Below, in pieces: positions 1-4,229 of a stretch of 6,685 nt of DNA. The notes beneath the pieces were generated by a model that worked only from the letters and a program-made list of their open reading frames with translations, was not told the origin of the DNA and did not search any database. How positions within the stretch are numbered: position 1 is the first letter of the stretch; the number at the start of each line of letters is the position of its first letter. Location of the stretch: positions 6,558-13,242 of the forward strand of contig DBWE01000073.1 of assembly GCA_002308315.1 (NCBI GenBank), given 5' to 3'. The stretch is from Clostridiales bacterium UBA1246 (GTDB taxonomy: Bacteria > Bacillota > Clostridia > Oscillospirales > Oscillospiraceae). The translations under genes and the position numbers were made by a program.

Positions 1-194
1 GTCATGACAACGTCAAACTCGGTCTTCTCTTCAACAGCGGCAGCAGCGGCGGGAGCAGCGGCTACGGCAACAGCAGCGGGAGCAGCGGCGGATACGCCGA
101 ACTCGTCCTCAAGAGCATGTACGAGCTCGCTGAGCTCAAGAACGGTAAGGTTTTTTACTTCTTCAATAAGAGCGGTTACTTTTTCGCTGGCCAT
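1..194 (-). CDS. rplL: 50S ribosomal protein L7/L12, N-terminal part (cut by window edge)
   Basis: This is the start of the ribosomal stalk protein L7/L12, which forms dimers on L10 and recruits translation GTPases. Sixty-four complete codons are visible. The protein begins [18 protein letters not shown], continues through [18 protein letters not shown] (the N-terminal dimerisation helices that bind L10), then enters an Ala/Pro/Val-rich hinge at about residues 35-54. It is cut at the start of the globular C-terminal domain, in [10 protein letters not shown]. The start is fixed by a strong AGGAGG Shine-Dalgarno (complement of 204-209) nine bases before ATG. It lies 45 bases downstream of the rplJ stop, with no promoter or terminator visible between them, so the two genes should be co-transcribed from the rplJ promoter and share its attenuator. 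Identity is close to certain; only the globular domain is missing. Confidence 0.97.
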   Translation of the reverse strand, partial: MASEKVTALIEEVKNLTVLELSELVHALEDEFGVSAAAPAAVAVAAAPAAAAAVEEKTEFDVVM

Positions 195-239
195 TATAAT
201 TTTCCTCCTGTAATTTTTTTCTGTTTCCGGGCTTGCGGC

Positions 240-782
240 TCAGGCCGCGCCCTCTGCCTTTTTGTCCGCTATTGCCTGAAGGGCAACGGCAAGACCGCGG
301 ATGTTTGCGTTGAGAACGTTCGCGAAGCCGGTGAGAGGCGCGATCATCGTGCCGAGCACCTGGGCGACCAGCGCGTCCTTGGACGGCAGCTCGGCCAGAG
401 CCTTCACCTCTTCGGGGGTGATGACCTTTCCGTCTACGAAGCCTGCCTTGACTCTGATCGTACTGTCCTTTTTGTCGGCGTACTCACAGATGATCTTTGC
501 GGCTGCGACGGGGTCATCGTGGCTTGTCGCCATCGCGGTGGGTCCGTTGAGGATGGGATCCAAGGCGTTGAAGCCCACCTGATCGGCGGCGAACCTGGCA
601 AGAGTGTTCTTGATTACGGAGTACTCAACACCGGCGCTGCGCATGGCGCGGCGCATTTCCGTATCGGTGGCGACCGACGTGCCGATATAATCGACAAAAA
701 CGCCTGCGCTGGAAGAACGCATCTTCTCGGCGAGCTGAGCGACCGCAGCCTGTTTCTCACTCAATACCTTTGCGTTTGGCAT
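240..782 (-). CDS. rplJ: 50S ribosomal protein L10
   Basis: L10 is the base of the ribosomal stalk: its N-terminal domain binds 23S rRNA and its C-terminal helix carries the L7/L12 dimers. The 180-residue product is of normal length. The family core is at about residues 27-65, including DTEMRRAMRSAGVEYSVIKNT and LARFA. GPTAMA is at about 80-85, and the segment LPSKDALVAQVLGTM followed by APLTGFANVLNANIRGL (132-163) leads into the L12-binding helix ending IADKKAEGAA. The start ATG follows GGAGGTGA (complement of 787-794). One small oddity is DYIG at 31-34, where many homologues have a basic residue before the glycine (for example DYRG). It is preceded by its own promoter and an L10 leader, which implies feedback control by L10-L7/L12. 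rplK and rplA, which usually lie just upstream in Bacillota, are absent. Confidence 0.98.
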   Translation of the reverse strand: MPNAKVLSEKQAAVAQLAEKMRSSSAGVFVDYIGTSVATDTEMRRAMRSAGVEYSVIKNTLARFAADQVGFNALDPILNGPTAMATSHDDPVAAAKIICEYADKKDSTIRVKAGFVDGKVITPEEVKALAELPSKDALVAQVLGTMIAPLTGFANVLNANIRGLAVALQAIADKKAEGAA

Positions 783-918
783 ATTTTCACCTCCGTGCTG
801 AAATCACGTTCCAATAAGAAAACCCCCATGCCGGAAGACATGAGGGTATAAAGCATCGTAAAAGAAGCTCTCCTCGGCGGGACTTACATCGTAAGAATGC
901 CTGCTGTCTTCGGAACGC
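783..918 (-). ncRNA. L10 leader RNA (autoregulatory 5' leader of rplJ-rplL)
   Basis: The stretch between the rplJ promoter and the rplJ start matches what is known of the ribosomal protein L10 leader family of Bacillota, where the L10-L7/L12 complex binds its own mRNA and promotes early termination. The transcript has the characteristic CCGAAGACAGCAGG (913-900), a hairpin with stem CUUAC/GUAAG closed on the outside by GCAGG against CCCGC, and then CCGAGGAG (about 878-871). GACAGCAGG and CCGAGG are the pieces I recognise as family hallmarks; they mimic the L10 site on 23S rRNA. The leader ends in an intrinsic terminator hairpin (823-846) before the Shine-Dalgarno. The 5' end at about 918 is inferred from the promoter position. 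A covariance-model search would settle family membership. Confidence 0.85.
813..847 (-). terminator. Attenuator (intrinsic terminator) in the L10 leader
   Basis: On the minus strand CCCUCAUG (846-839) pairs with CAUGGGGG (830-823). This gives eight base pairs with one U-G pair, extendable by one A-U pair, around the eight-base loop UCUUCCGG, and is followed directly by UUUUCUUAUU. It lies about 30 bases before the rplJ Shine-Dalgarno and about 70 bases after the promoter, so read-through decides expression of rplJ-rplL. Its 5' arm and loop are complementary to the start of the leader, which offers an antiterminator (see findings). Confidence 0.85.
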
Positions 919-924
919 TGTGGC

Positions 925-953
925 AGAATATCATATTATCCCGCTCCTGTCAA
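925..953 (-). promoter_or_regulatory. Sigma-A type promoter of rplJ-rplL
   Basis: On the minus strand there is a perfect -35 TTGACA (complement of 948-953), a 17-base spacer, and the -10 TATTCT (complement of 925-930), giving a predicted start near 918-919. The L10 leader begins immediately after. Two alternative -10-like hexamers (GATAAT and TATGAT) lie inside the spacer, but at distances of only 9 and 12 bases from the -35. The promoter starts just beyond the stop of the upstream membrane protein gene, so rplJ-rplL need not depend on rsmE transcription. Confidence 0.8.
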
Positions 954-974
954 TAGCCGGAGCGCATTTTTTTT
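942..974 (+). terminator. Terminator-like hairpin with T-run, plus-strand orientation
   Basis: On the plus strand CGCTCC (942-947) can pair with GGAGCG (959-964) around an 11-base loop, followed two bases later by eight T residues (967-974). In form this is an intrinsic terminator for transcripts moving rightward, but no plus-strand gene lies to its left. It could only stop antisense RNA running out of rplL-rplJ. Its loop contains most of the rplJ -35 hexamer. The stem is short, and chance is a real possibility in GC-rich DNA. Confidence 0.3.
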
Positions 975-1707
975 ACATAAGTCTGACGGTATGGTACACC
1001 GCGTCTATGAACAGGAACGCTCCCACGACGAATATTGCCCCGTAGGCAAAGCCGGCGCCCAGCAGCACGCCCAGCAGGGACGCGGCAAGGGCGAGCCCCG
1101 CCGAGATGAACAGCGTGGTATACTCCGACCTGTCCGCGCTCTTCGCCCGGGCCCGTCTCGCCGCCGCGGCGATCAGCGCCGCCGCCGACAGCGCCAGGGT
1201 CAGCACGAGGAAGACGGTAAGCCCCTCCACCGAGCCTCTGACCGCGGCCAGCGTGAGAAGCGCGAGGGTGCACAGAGAGCATTCCGCGAAAAATACACGG
1301 CCGAATATGATGTAAACGAAAGCCAGCGCCGCCAGCACGGGCGCAGCCACGCATACCGTCAGCGCGCCGCTGCCGTGGGCGTAATATATCAGCTCGCTCG
1401 ACGCGAAAAGCGAGAAGGCGAATACCGCGGCCCACGCCGCGTATCTCCATTTTTTCCCGGCCGCAGCCATGAACGCCGCCGCTCCGGCCGCAAGCACCGT
1501 CAGCGCAGCGAACACGTAGCGCGCGGTATTCATGCTCCCCGCATGGCCCACTCTGAAAAGGCGGCTGCCCATCCTGCGGTAATAGATCATGCCTATCGCC
1601 TCTACGGTCACGGCTATGAGCAGTATGACGACTATTCTGTAAAAGGCCGCGTTTTCCTTCTCCTTCTGAGCGGAAGGCGGCCTTTTTTTGTTTTTCATGT
1701 CAGCCAT
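973..1707 (-). CDS. Unrecognised polytopic membrane protein
   Basis: I do not recognise this 244-residue protein. A basic, Lys-rich cytoplasmic-looking tail (residues 1-20) is followed by about eight hydrophobic segments: roughly 23-42, 62-83, 88-110, 115-138, 143-157, 160-184, 197-220 and 221-238. It has two arginine/lysine-rich loops, at 44-52 and about 184-193. A CSLC motif lies at 143-146 between segments four and five; no catalytic motif stands out and there is no signal peptidase site. The start MADMKN is chosen because GGAGTGA, made from the last codons of rsmE, sits at good distance upstream; the ATG three codons later is an alternative. Only four bases separate it from rsmE, so the two are probably translationally coupled. 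No terminator follows it before the rplJ promoter. The reading frame is secure; the function is unknown. Confidence 0.85.
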   Translation of the reverse strand: MADMKNKKRPPSAQKEKENAAFYRIVVILLIAVTVEAIGMIYYRRMGSRLFRVGHAGSMNTARYVFAALTVLAAGAAAFMAAAGKKWRYAAWAAVFAFSLFASSELIYYAHGSGALTVCVAAPVLAALAFVYIIFGRVFFAECSLCTLALLTLAAVRGSVEGLTVFLVLTLALSAAALIAAAARRARAKSADRSEYTTLFISAGLALAASLLGVLLGAGFAYGAIFVVGAFLFIDAVYHTVRLM

Positions 1708-1718
1708 ATTTTCACTCC
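1708..1718 (-). promoter_or_regulatory. Coupled Shine-Dalgarno formed by the end of rsmE
   Basis: The last rsmE codons, CTG GAG TGA, contain GGAGTGA (complement of 1712-1718), a good Shine-Dalgarno for the membrane protein ATG at 1707. Four bases separate the rsmE stop from that ATG. This decides the MADMKN start and implies that ribosomes finishing rsmE reinitiate at once. Confidence 0.75.
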
Positions 1719-2452
1719 AGGTTGTTTGTATGGTACATGAGCGCGGTCAGCGCGCACAGCGGCGCCGTTTCGCAGCGCAGTATCCTCCCGCCGAGAGTGA
1801 CCGGTATCAGTCCGGCCCTTTCCGCCGCCTCCGCCTCGCGCTTTTCAAAGCCGCCCTCCGGACCGGTAACGATGGACGCGGATACTATGCCGTCCCCGGC
1901 GGCCTCGAGCGTCTTTTTCAGCGAGCGCTGCCGCTCCTCCTCCCAGAAGAACAGTCCCAGCTGCGTCTGAGACGCGTGTGCGAGCATGCTTTCGAACGAC
2001 AGCTCTATGCCGACCTCGGGTATGCTCGCCCTGCCGCACTGCTTCGCGGCCTCCTCGGATATTTTGTTCCAGCGCTCGAGCTTTTTCACGATCGCCGCGG
2101 CGTCGGGCCGCGAAACGCACCGCTCCGAGCGGAAGAACACTATGCGCGACGCTCCGAGCTCCACTGACTTCTGTACTATCGTTTCGGCCTTGTCGCCCTT
2201 GGGAAAGGCGGCGTAGACCTGCGCGGAGACGTCCGGCTCGCTGCGGGAAGGTATCACGCGGACCACTTCAGCCTCGGCGCTCCCCGGCCCGACGGCGGTC
2301 AGGCGGCACTCATAGTCGTTGCCCTCGCCGTCGCACACGATAAGCTTTTCCCCGCGTCTGAGGCGCAGCACCCGCAGATGCTCCGCGTCTTTTCCCTCTA
2401 TATATGCCACTCCGCCGAAAATATTCGAGGCGGCGACGAAAAACTTAGGCAT
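1712..2452 (-). CDS. rsmE: 16S rRNA (uracil-1498-N3)-methyltransferase
   Basis: RsmE is a SPOUT-class enzyme that uses S-adenosylmethionine to methylate N3 of U1498 in helix 44 of 16S rRNA on the assembled small subunit. The 246-residue product is full length. It has a PUA-like RNA-binding N-terminal domain with DAEHLRVLRLRRGE (22-35) and then the knotted methyltransferase domain, with FPKGDKAETIVQKSVELGAS (83-102), the EEAAKQCGRASIPEV block (133-147), the cofactor-site motif TGPEGGF (196-202) and the terminal knot LGGRILRCETAPL (220-232). The Shine-Dalgarno is modest: AAAGG at five bases, with AAGGA at eleven. It diverges from the ferritin-like gene, with about 49 bases between the starts. 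I see only weak promoter candidates on the minus strand there (for example TTGAAA plus 18 bases plus TATCCA, which would lie inside the divergent gene). Confidence 0.97.
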   Translation of the reverse strand: MPKFFVAASNIFGGVAYIEGKDAEHLRVLRLRRGEKLIVCDGEGNDYECRLTAVGPGSAEAEVVRVIPSRSEPDVSAQVYAAFPKGDKAETIVQKSVELGASRIVFFRSERCVSRPDAAAIVKKLERWNKISEEAAKQCGRASIPEVGIELSFESMLAHASQTQLGLFFWEEERQRSLKKTLEAAGDGIVSASIVTGPEGGFEKREAEAAERAGLIPVTLGGRILRCETAPLCALTALMYHTNNLE

Positions 2453-2489
2453 AGGTACCTTTATCCTTCATGTCTCATATCATGGATAC

Positions 2490-2504
2490 GAGGTGATCAA
2501 ATTG
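2490..2504 (+). promoter_or_regulatory. Strong Shine-Dalgarno with TTG start codon
   Basis: GAGGTGATC (2490-2498) is a long match to the anti-Shine-Dalgarno and stands six bases from GAGGTG to TTG (2502-2504). This favours the rare TTG over an in-frame GTG at 2493, which lies inside the Shine-Dalgarno itself. The nearby ATG at 2482 is out of frame and stops after four codons, at the TGA inside this same Shine-Dalgarno. Confidence 0.7.
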
Positions 2505-2951
2505 GATTTCAACTCTGTCTGGAGCCGGGTCACCGGCGCCTCCGGCGTCTTCGCCGAGCCGGCAGGGCTCCTGCGGGGCTTTGCCGAAAAGGAAGCATAC
2601 GACGCCGCGTATTATTCCGCCCTCGCGGCCGCGGCGCGGTCATATGCCGCCAAAAGGCTCTTCTGCTCTCTCTCGTCCGACGAAAACGGACACGCCAGGC
2701 GGCTTGGACCGGTCTATTTTCTGCTTACCGGCGGCTGTCTTTCCCCCGCGGCTCCGGCTGTTGCGCTGCCGCCCTCCCTGCTGGACGCCGTAAGACTGCG
2801 CCGCGGCGAGGAGCTGTCTGCCGCCGAGGAATACGACCGCGCTGCCGACGCCTGGCCCGACCGGGACGCGGCGCGGCTTTTTGCCGAGCTTGCGGCCGCC
2901 GAAAGACGGCACGCCGCCGAGCTCAGACGGCTGCTCGAAAAGTGTTTTTAA
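2502..2951 (+). CDS. Small ferritin-like (rubrerythrin-type) di-iron protein
   Basis: This is the only plus-strand gene, 149 residues from a TTG start. It shows the four-helix pattern of ferritin-like di-iron proteins: helix 1 with EKEAYDAAYYSAL (29-41), helix 2 with the ExxH motif DENGH (E61, H64), helix 3 with GEELSAAEEY (102-111), and helix 4 with a second ExxH, AERRH (E134, H137). Those acidic residues and histidines are the expected iron ligands; which glutamate of helix 3 serves is not clear. It lacks the C-terminal rubredoxin domain of classical rubrerythrin (no CxxC pairs; only C55, C79 and C148), so it resembles short rubrerythrin-like proteins linked to peroxide or iron handling. 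Its physiological role here is inference. It diverges from rsmE and converges on cdd, with overlapping stop codons. No clear promoter or terminator was found for it. Confidence 0.82.
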   Translation: MDFNSVWSRVTGASGVFAEPAGLLRGFAEKEAYDAAYYSALAAAARSYAAKRLFCSLSSDENGHARRLGPVYFLLTGGCLSPAAPAVALPPSLLDAVRLRRGEELSAAEEYDRAADAWPDRDAARLFAELAAAERRHAAELRRLLEKCF

Positions 2952-3346
2952 CGCTGCAGGTTGTCCCTGTTGTATGAGTGGAACAGCAGCTCGTCCAGAG
3001 CGTAGCTGACGTAGCGCCCGTCCCCGCGGACGGCGAGCACCTCCATCTCCGGAGAAAACTCGCTGAGCATCTGGCGGCAGCTGCCGCAGGGCATGCTGTA
3101 TTCCTTTCCCGACGGGGAGACGATCGCTATCCTTCTGAAGCTCCTTTTTCCTCCGCCGACGGCTTCGGCCACCGCGGCCTGCTCGGCGCACAGCGCGCAG
3201 CCGTAGACCGCGGTTTCGACGCTGCAGCCGGTGAACACCGTGCCGTCGGTACATTCCAGCGCAGCGCCGACCGCAAAGCCGGAATACGGCGCATAGGCGT
3301 TTTTCGACGCTTCTTCCGCTGCCTGTATCAGTTCTCTGTCTGTCAT
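2948..3346 (-). CDS. cdd: Cytidine deaminase (tetrameric, zinc-dependent)
   Basis: Cdd hydrolyses cytidine and deoxycytidine to uridine and deoxyuridine plus ammonia in pyrimidine salvage. The 132-residue product matches the short homotetrameric form in length. It has YAPYSGFAVGAAL (18-30), the zinc and proton-shuttle motif CAE (C53, E55), and PCGSCRQ (86-92) supplying the two other zinc cysteines, C87 and C90. The ribose-contact motif usually written GCNxEN reads GCSVET (40-45), so the conserved Asn is Ser while Glu44 is kept. The start MTDRELIQ is supported by AAGGAG (complement of 3354-3359) seven bases upstream. The frame stays open to an ATG at 3427, only about four bases from the predicted transcription start; that Pro/Arg-rich extension looks unlike the family and I reject it. 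The stop overlaps the convergent ferritin-like gene. It has its own consensus promoter. Confidence 0.96.
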   Translation of the reverse strand: MTDRELIQAAEEASKNAYAPYSGFAVGAALECTDGTVFTGCSVETAVYGCALCAEQAAVAEAVGGGKRSFRRIAIVSPSGKEYSMPCGSCRQMLSEFSPEMEVLAVRGDGRYVSYALDELLFHSYNRDNLQR

Positions 3347-3430
3347 GGCGCCGCTCCTTCCGCGCGTTTCACGGCTTTGCCGCAAAGGCTCTCCGGCCGC
3401 CGCGCGGCTGCGAAGCGGCGGCGGCATATC
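3347..3430 (-). promoter_or_regulatory. GC-rich structured 5' leader of cdd
   Basis: The predicted untranslated leader runs about 84 bases. Near its start GCCGCCGC can pair with GCGGCGGC (eight pairs around a 14-base loop), and further on CUUUG pairs with CAAAG around CGG. It ends in GGAAGGAG before the cdd ATG. I do not recognise a riboswitch family. There is no U-run after either hairpin, so they do not look like terminators; they may affect RNA stability or be by-products of high GC. Confidence 0.45.
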
Positions 3431-3436
3431 CGACTT

Positions 3437-3465
3437 ATTATATCTTTAGTATTGTTAATTGTCAA
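3437..3465 (-). promoter_or_regulatory. Perfect-consensus sigma-A promoter of cdd
   Basis: On the minus strand there is TTGACA (complement of 3460-3465), exactly 17 bases, and then TATAAT (complement of 3437-3442). Both hexamers and the spacing are the textbook optimum. It sits in an AT-rich island inside otherwise GC-rich DNA. The predicted transcription start is near 3430, about 84 bases before the cdd ATG. It separates cdd from the secA-pgeF unit. Confidence 0.9.
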
Positions 3466-3468
3466 TTA
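3451..3468. promoter_or_regulatory. Palindrome over the cdd promoter -35 (possible operator)
   Basis: Plus strand 3456-3468, TAATTGTCAATTA, is a perfect odd-length palindrome centred on 3462. The overlapping 3451-3466, ATTGTTAATTGTCAAT, is a 16-base inverted repeat with 12 of 16 positions symmetric. Both cover the -35 hexamer, where a repressor would block polymerase. AT-rich promoter DNA produces such symmetry by chance fairly often, and no regulator gene is nearby. Confidence 0.3.
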
Positions 3469-3492
3469 TCCCGTTTTTTTGACCCCGTGCCC

Positions 3493-3508
3493 CGCGGCGA
3501 ACGCCGCG
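3493..3508. other. Perfect GC hairpin downstream of pgeF
   Basis: CGCGGCG-AA-CGCCGCG is a perfect inverted repeat 17 bases after the pgeF stop. In the minus-strand transcript it is followed by GGGGCACGGGGTC and an A-run, not a U-run, so it is not a canonical intrinsic terminator for secA-pgeF. A competing stem GCGCC/GGCGC lies just before it. It may protect the 3' end or assist termination. Confidence 0.5.
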
Positions 3509-3524
3509 CCGTTTTCGGGCGCCG

Positions 3525-4229
3525 TCAGTCTGTCATGACTATGACGCCGCACTGGCTTCCCCTTCTGCCCGCGGTATATCTGTGGGACCAGTATTTGTCG
3601 TGCAGGCACATGGTGCACTCCCCGCTCACCTCTATGCTCTTCACTCCCGCTCTTTCAAGCTGGCGGCGGTTGAGGCCCTTCAGGTCCACCCTTCCGCCGA
3701 CGAAGAATTCCTCCGCGTCCCGCCCCATGAGCGCGCGCATCGCTTCGCGCACGTCGTCTCCGGTCTCGTAGCAGCATACGCCTATCGACGGGCCGATGTA
3801 CGCCTTTATTTCTTCCGGCGGACAGGCCATCATGCCCGCGGCCTTCGCCGCTATGCCCTTGGCGGTGCCTCTCCAGCCCGCGTGTACCGCGGCGATCTCT
3901 CCCCCGCCCTCGAGCAGCACGGGAACGCAGTCCGCCGTGAACACTATGAGCGCGAGGTCCTTTTCCGAGGTGATCAGCCCGTCGGCGACGAAGTCCACCG
4001 GCGCGAATATGTCCGTTTTGGCGAAGGAGGAGTCCACGCGCAGTATTATATCGGTATGCTCCTGATTTGCGGTCACGAAGCGCCCGCAGCCGAGCCTTTC
4101 GGCAAGGCGGCGGTAGTTTTCGCGCACCGCCTCCTCGCTGTCCCCTCTGCGCAGGCCGAGGTTGAAGCTTTCGTATATCCCCCGGCTCGCTCCGCCTCGG
4201 CGGTCGGTGAAAAGATGCTTTGCCGTCAT
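3525..4229 (-). CDS. pgeF: PgeF/YfiH-family protein (peptidoglycan editing factor, laccase-like fold)
   Basis: This 234-residue protein belongs to the YfiH/YlmD family, formerly called multicopper polyphenol oxidases. E. coli YfiH (PgeF) keeps L-serine out of the first position of the peptidoglycan stem peptide; other members have purine nucleoside phosphorylase and adenosine deaminase activity. Visible motifs are NQEHTD (55-60), TADCVPVLL (98-106), [13 protein letters not shown] (113-125), [12 protein letters not shown] (144-155) and, near the C-terminus, [13 protein letters not shown] (205-217). H58, C101 and H116 are the expected metal-site residues. Length is normal. The start ATG overlaps the secA stop as ATGA, and there is no strong Shine-Dalgarno, so translation is probably coupled to secA. 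I cannot tell from sequence which substrate dominates here. Confidence 0.93.
   Translation of the reverse strand: MTAKHLFTDRRGGASRGIYESFNLGLRRGDSEEAVRENYRRLAERLGCGRFVTANQEHTDIILRVDSSFAKTDIFAPVDFVADGLITSEKDLALIVFTADCVPVLLEGGGEIAAVHAGWRGTAKGIAAKAAGMMACPPEEIKAYIGPSIGVCCYETGDDVREAMRALMGRDAEEFFVGGRVDLKGLNRRQLERAGVKSIEVSGECTMCLHDKYWSHRYTAGRRGSQCGVIVMTD

Noticed and set aside
10..95. Apparent GC-rich trinucleotide-like repeats
   Set aside because: These are the Ala/Pro/Val-rich hinge codons of L7/L12, a normal family feature and not a repeat element.
117..851. Long plus-strand open frame antisense to rplJ
   Set aside because: It lies opposite a certain ribosomal protein gene, has no Shine-Dalgarno and resembles no protein family; it is a product of GC-rich codon use.
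950..1450. Alternative minus-strand frame inside the membrane protein gene
   Set aside because: The product is Arg/Gly-rich without hydrophobic pattern and has no ribosome binding site; the other frame is clearly the coding one.
991..1740. 249-codon plus-strand open frame opposite the membrane protein gene
   Set aside because: Its product is extremely rich in Arg, Gln, Gly and His with no domain, while the minus strand encodes a coherent polytopic membrane protein with a proper Shine-Dalgarno.
2319..2501. Upstream extension of the ferritin-like protein to an earlier ATG at 2319
   Set aside because: It would run antisense through the start of rsmE, and the strong Shine-Dalgarno at 2490-2498 marks the TTG at 2502.
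2453..2501. Promoters for the divergent rsmE and ferritin-like genes
   Set aside because: TATCAT at 2478-2483 and TTGAAA/TATCCA on the minus strand were considered, but the partner hexamers are poor or the distances wrong, so no promoter is claimed.
2640..3254. Minus-strand open frame across the ferritin-like gene and cdd
   Set aside because: The product is Arg/Gly-rich and low in complexity, and it overlaps two well-supported genes.
3493..3508. GC hairpin as an intrinsic terminator for secA-pgeF
   Set aside because: In the minus-strand direction it is followed by G-rich sequence and an A-run, not a U-run, so the canonical signal is missing; it is kept only as a hairpin.
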